Below the pieces are notes generated by a model. That model saw nothing but the letters and a program-made list of their open reading frames with translations, ran no database searches and was not told where the DNA came from. From the NCBI GenBank assembly GCA_964023205.1, contig OZ026846.1, forward strand, positions 35,980,194-36,044,193: DNA of 64,000 nucleotides, written 5' to 3'. The stretch is from Lutraria lutraria. Its lineage: Eukaryota; Mollusca; Bivalvia; Venerida; Mactridae. The first letter of the stretch is position 1; each line of letters opens with the position of its first letter. The translations under genes and the position numbers were made by a program. Shown here piece after piece: positions 49,957-61,208 of the stretch.

Positions 49957-52900
49957 CTAACTCATCAAATGAAGAGTTCCAACCACTTAAAATTATTAAT
50001 GGAAAGCAAGTTTTCTAACAAAAGCTTGAATTATCAACCACTGTATGTCTAATCTATTATTTATTTTACAAAGATTAAATTCATGTAGGAATTAAATATG
50101 TATCAAAATTATTTTTCCTGATATGTATTTCTATTGTTAGGAGCAACATCACTGTATCTATATATGACATAACAAAAGTAGATACCACATTTTTGCACTA
50201 ATCCAAAAGGCTTGAACACAATGACAAATGTTACCAGTCAACACATAATTTTTTTTTCAATTAGATAAATGTATCGAATTGGTATCTATTAAAACTACAG
50301 ATATACGACCATGATAAATGAAACTAAGAACAAATAGCAAGAATATGCATTATGGAAATGAGAATTATATGTGTTGTCATTAATAATTCACACAGCAGTA
50401 TCGTTAATTCTTAATTACTAAATCATAATCTTGTCCCTGTGAAAATCGCATGATTGTATCACAGGCACACACGAAAAAAAATTCATTATGTTTCTCCTAC
50501 GAAGCATTTGATGGGACGATTCCCGCGAGACTATCAACTTTGTCACTTGGATCATATCTAATACCTACCATGAATATGTGCACAGTGAAGTATAAATGAG
50601 CTTTCATAAATCCCAGTAGCTACCAATGTATTGCTTAAGTTATCATGAAATAGCGGAGAATAGTAAGCAGTGAGACAATTATGTCACATTAACAGAGCAC
50701 CGCTTATACAAATTAAATCACGTTTTATCAATCAACAAAGGTATCATCTAAAGATAACAGAGAAATAATGTAAATTGATAAAGAAGAATCCTCCCCCAGG
50801 ACTCATACGTACAAGACAAATCTATTTATATGACATGAAGTAACCTACAGGACATGGAGTTACTCATGGTGCTTCATTAATTCCTTCTTTATAATTTTTT
50901 ATTAATCTAAATGTAATCAAACCATACTGTATAAAATTGTATTAATAACTACCTTGTCATTAAATTTTAAAGCAATATTTTGATGACACTGTCTCATAAA
51001 CCAGATGTTTTTTTTATTACATAAAGAGATATTGCTGATTTTTAGGACCATATGAATAATTAAAGGCCTTAAAACTTTGATAGCTCTCCAAGGCAAGATA
51101 TTATAATATTTATCTCTCTACATAATAAAATATATAACAGACATATTTCATTAGATAAAAGTTTTAGAATTCATTTCGCTTAATTTATTATATGAAATTA
51201 TGGTCGTCAATAAAACAGTCTGGTGTCTAAGTTGATACTTCCATAGCAAACAACGGATCATTAATTAGTATTGCAACAGGTCCAAAGGCAATCTTTGTAT
51301 CTATAAAAGGTATTGGTTTTGTTTTATTATAAAAGTGTCACTAACATTGAAAAGGGCCAGCCTAGTTGGCTCATGAGACACCTGTCTTTTGCATGCACAG
51401 TACCTCCTGAATCCCATCTTTTTATTTAATAAGTCTTTCTATGAAGATGAACTGGTCTAATTTGGTTTAATACAGGTAAATTTAATGTGATACTACAATG
51501 ATCAAAATGGCAAATAGATCTAACTAAAAAAATTGTTTAAAAATAATAAAATTGATAAAACGTTTCTCGGAACACGTTAATTGAGAACAATACAACTGAT
51601 TTGAAAATTAGCAAATCGACCAATCAAAAGGCTCAATTTCAAGGACCCAAAGAGCTGTAACATTTGAGCACAATATTTCAATTATAACACATTATGCCAC
51701 TACATATATGAGCCAATTTTTCCATTTCTTTCTCAAGATAATAAAAAATTTACCAAAGTCACCAACTTCATGTATAAACCCATTTTGCTCTTACGTTAAC
51801 ATTCGATTGACACAGTGACGAAGTATTGACAATATAACAAGAAGCAGTTATAATTGATATGGCCGATGTACGTTAGACAACGACGGATGCCCCATTAAAC
51901 TGTATCAATATCACATCTACATTGTATTGATTGGAGGATCCATTCTCCACGTTTCAACATGTTAATTCCATTTTGATGATATAAAATAATGAATTACAAT
52001 AAACAGTAAAACAGTCGTACGGTTATATTAGCTTGATAATCATTGATTGTGGATCCAAATAAAGACCGTTTGCCGATATAAAATTCTATTGATTAGTTCA
52101 TAAAGCCTTCATTGCTTATACGATATACAATAATAATCATGGACTTGATCAAAAACTACAACTGTCTTTTCCAATAGACTCTTTATTTGATCGTAATTCT
52201 CAGAGATATAAATATTCATGTCACGTACAAGATTTGACGACATAAGAACGCAAGTACACGTGCTCTGGCCAGAGTCAATATTTAAACAAAGTAATTGAGG
52301 CAGATTCAACAAAGAATTTATTGATAATTATGAAGTTTGATATCAGAAAATCTGGGATAGCACACCCGTCGTTATTGATACTTACAACTGCATACATCTT
52401 AATTCTATGTAACCATTCAGTACCTATACTTTCTATCAATACAATGTAAATATCAGTGAAACTGAAACGCTCTTAAAACAAACTGTCACCATTAAAATAC
52501 ATATCGACAAAAATCCATGGGATTTAACACTTGGTGTATAATACATAATCTAATAACTGTATTAGTATACAGCAAATAAAATGCAACACTATCATACATA
52601 CAAAAGTACACATCAATTCAACCACTATTTATTCTATCAATATAGAGTAAACAAATATATGAACCAGATAATGTATTATGTTCAATTAAAATTCAATTGA
52701 AAAATTTCCATTATTAATACATGAAATAACAAATTTCATATTATATCACATACATTATGTTCTAATAAACATGTAGACAGACATAATTTCATAAAATTTA
52801 AAGCAGTTGTGTCCTAGTTGATATATAACCCTTCCTCCTTCCGCATCACAAAATTCTGATTTCATAAGTTTTAATTGCTGGCTTAATATTTCTATCATTT

Positions 52901-53921
52901 ATTGAAAGGAAATAAAATCCAGATGTTACTTAAATATCTAATGCTCAAGAAGACATGTAAGAATATATTAAAATATCTATTATTAAAATTATCAATTTCT
53001 TCCTAATAAAAACGTAAAGAGATATTACATTATACAGAAATAATTAAAAGTAACAATGCTGGGGTATTGTTTGTCGAAATGTTTTCGTTTTTCTAAAATA
53101 GGGGATGTACACTAATTGGGGAATGTTTGAGATGCAATAAAAAAACCCTGAATATATATAACTGATGGTCAAAGCTGTTAGTACAATAGACACAAACGCT
53201 GAGTTTTTATATAATACTGACAGATGTGTAATTACCTGGATTCGTTTCAGCGTAAGGCTGATGTTATCAAATTCAATGTTTCATTATGTACATCATTATT
53301 GGTCAGGAAATGTCATTTTAATTGAACCCCAGATCTAGAGATGATTTTCAATTGATTTTGTATTGTCCAAAAAAAATTTGACCTCTCCACTATATTTTTC
53401 CTATCTCGATAAGCTTAGAATTATATGGCATGGCAAGCCGCTACAGACCCCCTGATTATGTATCCCTTAATGATATGCTCCGATATATTGTCCCATAATA
53501 CACCTACTTCCTGTCCATTCACCTGCTTCCGTATTCCTATGCTGACCATAAATAATACAAAACTGTGGGAAAAACCAATTTACAATTGTAAACCTGTACA
53601 CAACATTTAACAAACACGATTAATCTGTCACAAGAGTCTACTAAACTCCTTGAAATTGATATTCTCAGCCTCTGTTTCTTTATACATACATCTAACGTTT
53701 CATTTAACTTTGTTTGATTGGCGTTTTTCTTGACACCCGCTAGCGGAAAATTCAACTCTGAAACGACTGATCTCTTTGTTAATACATACACCCTATTATT
53801 CTCAAACTAAACACCTTTGGAATGTACAATGCACTTGATTTCGGCAAGTTGACACGTTGACGGTGATTTTTACGTATTTGATGCTGATTTTTAAATCTAA
53901 CCCCATTATCTCCGTAAGTAT
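49957..53921. other. AT-rich stretch without recognised features
   Basis: No repeat family or exon I can support. A minus-strand frame at 52109-52312 (67 codons) reads plausibly but has no splice, composition or family support. Confidence 0.4.
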
Positions 53922-54047
53922 CTATTGTGGTTTCGGCGTACGTTCAACAACATCTACAAACATACGAGATTTAAGCATTAATTTTGCTATTAATTCCGCG
54001 TCAAATGAAGTACTACGCATCCGATTGTCGTCAATTTCCACAGGCTC
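53922..54047 (-). pseudogene. Possible exon fragment in a CpG-rich island
   Basis: A CpG-rich island (about 53700-54100) has a 41-codon minus-strand frame between two TAG codons. It reads like charged protein (EPVEIDDNRMRSTSFDAELI near its start). The plus strand is also open here for over 60 codons. It may be a worn exon, a repeat remnant or a CpG-rich regulatory element. Neither strand shows convincing splice sites. Confidence 0.2.
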
Positions 54048-56156
54048 CTAATTTCTTTTGACGGATGCTACAATGTTTGTCCCACGGCCGAATATAATCC
54101 TGTGAAATCTATTATCCTGAGATCATCAGTAAAGAAAATCTGTTCATACAGTTTTTGCGTATGTGCCTCATGTGTAACAAGTTTTTTTTCAAGATGGTAC
54201 TTATTCCCCCTAAAAATAACTATTCAGTGCTTAATTTATTGGAAAGATATTCCCCAAGAACTTTCTGTTGATTCATTAATCTTGTCCTCATTTACTCATG
54301 CTTTGGGTTGATTTATCATTCAATATGTCTACATCCTATGAGCAACATATACAGTCATTCCCTTAATCATTCCTTACTTTGTTAGTTCTTTCATTCTTAT
54401 CCCTTATTCATCGGCGCACATACAACTATATATCTCATCACCATGACAACCGATTTGACAGCAATTTTTTTCTCGGACAGTATTAACATAGATGGAATAC
54501 TTATAACAGAAGAACTATTTATTTCAGCATTAAAAGTATTGGAAAATAGATTATGCAAACTATTCCAAAGGTGGTACTTCTTGAAACTTTAAATTCTGGC
54601 TGTACCTGGAATCACACAGATGTGCTTAATTATTTTACAAATCAACTCGTTCATAGATCATGATCTATTTACTAACATAGATCAAAAGGCAAAGAAATAA
54701 AAAGTTTAACCACCCAAATATAACAGCACACTGTCACAAAAGCTTATGACAATATTCATATTGAAAAGAAACAAATCATAAAAGTCGCATCTGATTATGT
54801 TCTTTGAAAACCACAACCATAATAATCATCAAACTATGAGGCGTATACTTTACGCAATATTTTCAGCATGTCACTTAACCACTACAAATTATTCCTAGCA
54901 AAAACTGAGATATTCTATAATTATATTAAACTTAGGTCTTGAAATAAATGTAAAATGATTAAAATCCAATTTATCACAGAAGTAACAGAAGTAAAAAAAG
55001 AAGAAAAATAAAGGTTTTTTGTTGTGTAACAGACAATTAGGGGCCATAAGAATAGCAGTGGGAATTATACATGACCGTAATATTTAGAGATTATTTAAAT
55101 CAAGAATGAAGAACATTGACTCACTGTCAACAAAAATCCTAAGCAGATAACATGGAAGGAGATCTTGTCATATATTAAAAAAATCAATCATGATATAAAT
55201 GATGAATCTAATGATTATGACTTAATTCAAGATGAAATGTGTTTGATGACAGATTTCTAACAGAGTAAGTCAGTAAACTAATACATATTTTCAGATGACA
55301 AATCACATGACCTGGTCATATGACTAAGCAATGTCTGTTTTGACTCATAAAAGTTATGTAAGCATCAGGTTAAGGTATGTTAATCACACAATCCATCTAG
55401 AAATTGATTTTCAGATAAAAAATGATAGTAAGAAATACAAATATGAATAAGAACTTAAAATGTTTTATATGGAAGCCATTGATTTTTCTTTAAGACTTTG
55501 ATCTTTAGCCACGTCAGTCAATTTAAAAATGGAATAGAGAAACAATTGCCACATGAATAAAAGAAGTCAGTCTACAATAATAGGATTTCAAAACTGCAGA
55601 AACACATGGAATGATGAAAAATTATCAATTAATCCGTGAGTTGAAAATGAAATTTGATTTTTTTTTGTATTGAAACAACAAACCAACCTAACCTAACTGA
55701 CCAGATTCTACGACAACGACGTATGCCTTTTGTACAATACAGACTGATGGAAGAAAAATATTTCAATTAGAAAAATTACAGATCCTATCTTTTAAAAGAA
55801 ACAATGTTTCAGAGCAACAAAGGAAATCAAGTTGTCGAGATAAATTTACACGGCTATATATGGACATAGCTATACAAACACAGCTAGGAAATAATTCCGC
55901 ATTATTACAAAGCATTCAAACATGGTCCCGAAGGAGCCTTTCAAATCAAACGGATACATTCAGACATTGTATTCCAAATGGCGGTAACAGGATAGGTGTT
56001 ATACACAGAACAGTTTATGTTGTAAAGATGCCTTACAAATATAGTATGAAATTCAGAGCATCCTATTACGATAAGTACATTAATATAATTAAGGTGTTGA
56101 ATATATTGCTTAATGGTTATGACGAATAAAACAATAAAACTAACTTAACATAAAAA

Positions 56157-56545
56157 ATGATGATAACAATGGTAGACATTGTTGCTGTTAATGATGGTGT
56201 TAATGGATATGTGAATGGCACTGATGATGATTTTAAAGCAATGATAAAAATGATAACTGCAATCCTAAATGACAATTGTGAAAATGACAAGTATTGTAAT
56301 GTTACTGATGAGATTTTGTTTGACAATGATGATGATGATGTTGCTGATGAGAGTTTTGTTGATAATGATGATGAGGATGTTACTGCTGCTGATAATGAAG
56401 CTTATGATAAAGATGAAGAAAGCAATAAAAAACGTTGTTGTTGATGATGATGATAACTTAACAATGACGAGAAATGCAAAGAATATGTTGTTGCTGATGT
56501 AGATGAAAATGATGATAATACTGATGATGATGATGATTTGATCTG
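56157..56545. repeat. Imperfect (GAT)n trinucleotide-rich region
   Basis: Long degenerate array of GAT/ATG triplets, with perfect GATGATGATGATG runs near 56326 and 56525. It produces Asp-rich and Met-rich open frames in several phases, which I treat as simple-sequence by-products. Confidence 0.75.
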
Positions 56546-57343
56546 AAATTTATGACTCAAATGATAGCGATGAAGACAACATTACAATCATCAACATAAG
56601 GAGAAAACCATACAGTCATAAATAAAAATCTACATAATAATGCAATCAAAACGATGAAGTACCAACAGTTAAGATGTATGTGAATGATAAAAGTAATCTA
56701 TTGATGAGGCGATAACAAAAGTACAGACATATGATAATTACACATTATTACTTAATATCTATGTTCATTACTATAGTGCCATAAAATAGTGTCTAAATGT
56801 TGAAAATAGTTCTACATAGGTTCCTGATAAAAGAACATATTGTTAAATTCTTGTACAAATGATAATTGCAATCTGCCTGGACGATATTAGTAAAAAAATT
56901 TGTTTGTACAATGCATTTTTTCCCATCAATCTTTGTCAGATTCTTAATTCCTTAGCAAGAATATGACTGCATTTTGTTCAAGAGTAAAATATGAAATTGT
57001 CATGTGTTAAATGATGCACACCTCATAATAATACAATCTCTATGAAACATTTAAAATGTTTTCATAAAAATAACAGCTGAAATCTTAGTCAAAATTATCA
57101 ATATATCAAACATTAAGAATATCACTGGTCATGAAAATTCAACATAAGAATTTAACAAGAATCTACTAAATATTTATCACAGAAACACAAGACTTTTATA
57201 GATAATTAACTTACACATCTAAAAAATCAAGCTAAATTGCAAATTTGTACCAATAGACGAACAAATCAGTCACATTATAGTCATTCGATCTTTTTAAACT
57301 ATCAGTTTCATTATGTCACATTGAGTTAATTAATACATATTAT

Positions 57344-57495
57344 TTGACAATCGGTGGCTGAGCAAGGACTTGTGTATTAATTACAGCGCACAATTTGATA
57401 TTAGTTGGTTGGGCCGGGACACAGCACCATATGTGTTAATTACAGCACACAATTTGATATTAGTTGGCTGAGCCAGGACACAGCAGCCATGTGTG
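57344..57495. repeat. 59-bp tandem repeat, about 2.5 copies
   Basis: ACAGCGCACAATTTGATATT at 57383 recurs as ACAGCACACAATTTGATATT at 57442, a period of 59 bp. The GGCTGAGCNNGGAC and TGTGTTAATT segments recur in phase, with a partial copy at the left. No open frame spans it. Confidence 0.8.
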
Positions 57496-60400
57496 AGGTG
57501 GTTAAATCATTATGAAGAATAAGATGGCAGATGTTCCTTTTGAAGTAACTGTATTGTATCATATTTTATCATACTGTGTTGTGTTTTTTTTTGCAACTAG
57601 CGATTGTAACAGACTGCTATATACTTGATACTCATAATACATCATGAAGATAGATAGAACAGATATATGTCTGTTCCCAACTGTTACATCAAAGTAAACT
57701 ACACATTTGTATCTTAGTTTAACAGATCATAAAATTTAATTCTTTTGTCTATATATAATGTGCAATAATTGAGAAAATTCATCACTTCCATACAAAAAAT
57801 TGAAGACAAAAATTTATAGAAAGGGTTGTTAAGGAAACATTACCCAAAGCTAATACACCTAAGCTTAAGCTTGTGTATGAGGCCCACATCTGTATATTTA
57901 TACAATTAAAAGCCTTACATTCTGATACTTGTATAATAAAGGAGTTAAAGAGTTAAGTTCCATTTTTTCATTAAATGTTTCTTATTATAAGGATATACAC
58001 CTTTAAACAGTAATAGGCTTGTTTCAACTTAAAACAGCAAATGTCATTAGATTCCAAAATAAAATCATGTTTTAATTTTCATGATATCTTAAACTGGCAT
58101 CAAAACCTAACAGTACAAACAGAAATAACAGATTTCTAAGCATTATTTAACACCACAATCACCTAAACTGAATTTCCCCAGTGGTGTGGGGATAACAGAC
58201 CACAACTCCGCTAACATTAATCTACCATCTACTATCCATTGTAATACAGATCAATCAAAATCAGATAACAATTAAGTTTGAGTTGTAGATAAATCTATAA
58301 CTCAAAAGATGGACACAGACAAAAAAATCACATTTTCACAGAACTGTCATGGAAACGTTTATAAACGTTGAACAATATCCAATAAGTCATCATCTTCATT
58401 TGTTTGCCCACAGATTTTATTTAAATCCCAAGTCCCGAATGTGATATGAAATAGGTCTAAACGTTTGGTAACAAATAAAACTTGTTTATGATGTTATCTT
58501 AGTTCAGGTGTAATGTTACAATAACACAATGGATACATAATCTTTTGTAACAGACATTAATGCCAGCGCTTATGGCAAGGGAATTCCTGTCAATTCTGTA
58601 AAATGAAGTGCATTGATAACGAATTTCAATCTAAAAAAATTCTTTCACTATGTATAGGGATCACTTGCAAACTTCAATTAAATGAATTAATGCAGTTTTC
58701 AGTAATGAGGAAATAAGTATCAATTTGCATTTTTTATTGATTGCAATTAGAGTTCCATTTATTATAACTAGTACAGAATATATCAAGTCGAACACTACAC
58801 TGAAGCTATTCGGACATGATATAATACACAGGAAAGTTATAAAGATTAATAATACTATCTGCATCAATTTGAATAATTAATAATCTTGACTTTAAATGCA
58901 AATCCGTGACTTGTAAATGCTGTATGTAGAAATATGTATATTAGATTTAATATCACTTAATGACAAGTTACCATGGAAATGAATTAAATTATCTGTATAA
59001 AAAATCTATATGGTGAATTAATGCATATCAAAATATCAATGTTCATCAGAACCATATAATTTACCCATAATGCAGAGGCAAATTCATCATTACAGTAACA
59101 AACAATAACAATATAACTATATAAATATACATACACATTTCAGAAAACACAAATACGTACGTTATCCATGCTGTTACTGTAAGACCTTTGTGACGAATAA
59201 AGTCTATTCACGTGAGTAGATTCTTTCTCTTCGAGCGCTGTGGAATTGTTTTCAATTTCAATACATCAAATAAGCATCAGCCCATGAATACTCAACAACA
59301 AAAAAACTTTCAGACACTGCAGTATAAGTCAAATTGCTCAAGTAAAAATGTCCTACACACGGTACTGGCATTCAGCGTAACTTGTCATTGATGTAGATAA
59401 ATAACGAAACCTATATCTGTCTTTGGTATAAATCCTATGCAATCAATGGAATAACAATGGAAGATAAACCCTTAATATGTCACTGGTATATTGTGAACAT
59501 ATATCATACACATTTATAGCCGTTCCGAGATTGTCCCGACAATATCTCATATCAAGTATATCTGCTCATCAAGTTCATTACTTTTCCTGATAGAGTCACT
59601 ACATCGCTTTATTTTTCCAATTAATGGTGAAATTATCTGTTGCTAAACTCCACTGTCAGACTGTGTGTGTTTAGTTCCGTATAAAAAATCCTGGTCACTC
59701 CAACAAATGACAGCACGAAAATGTTACCAATGAAAATGTTTAAAAAATATCAACCAAACTCTTTCGAAATAACTGAAAAGTAGCTCATAAAAAAACACAG
59801 GCGCCCCTTTTTTGTCCCCTAAGTTGATCAATACTAGACCCCAGTGAAAGATATCTTCAAGAACAAAAGCTAAGAAGTAAACTGGTGACAACAATGGTTG
59901 CAAAGTTTTTTTTCTTCATCAACTTAGGCCAGCCCCCATATGTCAGTTTTGTATGTGCAGTGAATATTTAATGGCAGGCCATTGAAAACAATCTGAATAC
60001 TATTTACATACATGTGGCAAACTTAACAAAGTCGTCAACAAAGAGCAGGTGCTAGCCATCCAAGTATGAACATAAACTATCATAAAATAAACCTAGGGTT
60101 AACAAACATGATTTCGTATCAACCAATCAAATATAGGGAAATGGAGTTGGGCTTTGATTTGCCTTTATCGTTGTCATTCTGTAAGTATTGATTTAATTTC
60201 TAAAGAAATGGTTGAGTATCCGAGGACGCGAGCGAGGCACGAGCCATAACAAAAAACCTGCAGCCAGAGTCACGCGTCCCTGATCACAGGTAGATGTTTA
60301 AGTAGAAATATTAAACTCATTATACCTACAATTGTAAAGTTTGAGCGTACATCTGTCTCGGAAGGATGATTTCTCACATCAAAGCAGATGATCTAATCAT

Positions 60401-61198
60401 ACATTTGAACAGTCGTCAAATACACTGAAAGCTTAATATAAACCATCGATTTACAATCAGTTACTAACACCTGCCATTTTAAACAAACTAGTTGGTCGGC
60501 CCTTGAAATGAAACGAGACAAGTCAAATAAGAGCCCTTAGGCTACTAAAGTGTGCCTGACTATAATAGTGTGATGTATAGAATGAATAAGCTTTTACGAC
60601 CTGTCTGTTTTTGAGAGATAATATCACAAGGTAAATTGAACGATATCATAGGCATATCAGGTGAAATTGGGTAGAAAATTTAATAAAATGACAGCAGAAG
60701 CGTGTATGGGACAAAGGAGGATAATTTATATCAAAATTTCAGTAGGTCATATTATATACTCAGGGTAAACATAAAAGATTCATTTAAAGTTTATCATATC
60801 AGCTTGGGCTAATTCAGTGAGATAACAATGCCTAACTTTGTCGTTAAACTGTTCAAATAATAGAACACAATAGCGGAAGAGTTTCTTCCCATTCATAAAG
60901 AGTTTGAGGCAATTAGTGAGAGGCTAAGTCAGGATTGCTCGATTCAAGTTTAACTTGACCTCATCAAGTAAAATTTTGCCTCATTTATTTCAGTACATAT
61001 TTTCCATTTCTAATATGCCTTAATTACCCCTTCATTGACAATTGAGGCAGAATTAATTAGCTCTCAACTCAATGACTCAGACCCATCGTAGACAAAAACA
61101 CTTTAGTCATTAAGCTTTCACTACTGCATCTATATTTACCCAGAATCCATTGTTGTATGCATGCACGCTGCCGTGATGCATCATGGGATAGATTTTTT
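57496..61198. other. AT-rich stretch with scattered CpG-richer segments
   Basis: No exon I can call with confidence. A weak plus-strand exon-like block at 59144-59211 is described under findings. A GAGGACGCGAGCGAGGCACGAGCC segment near 60221 resembles the GC-rich centre of the fold-back units at 1553-1788 but has no obvious arms. Confidence 0.35.
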
Positions 61199-61208
61199 CC
61201 ATATATGG
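61199..61208. promoter_or_regulatory. Perfect CArG box inside TTCCATATATGGAA
   Basis: Exact SRF-type consensus within a 14-base perfect palindrome (61197-61210). It is preceded by GCATGCACGCTGCCGTGATGCATCATGGGA, a segment less AT-rich than its flanks. Binding is not shown. Confidence 0.3.

Noticed and set aside
52109..52312. 67-codon minus-strand ORF that reads like protein
   Set aside because: AT-rich like its flanks, with no splice sites or recognised motif; too weak to list as a gene.
56157..56502. Asp-rich (95 codons) and Met-rich (77 codons) proteins
   Set aside because: Both arise from the degenerate GAT array; the composition is explained by the triplet repeat.
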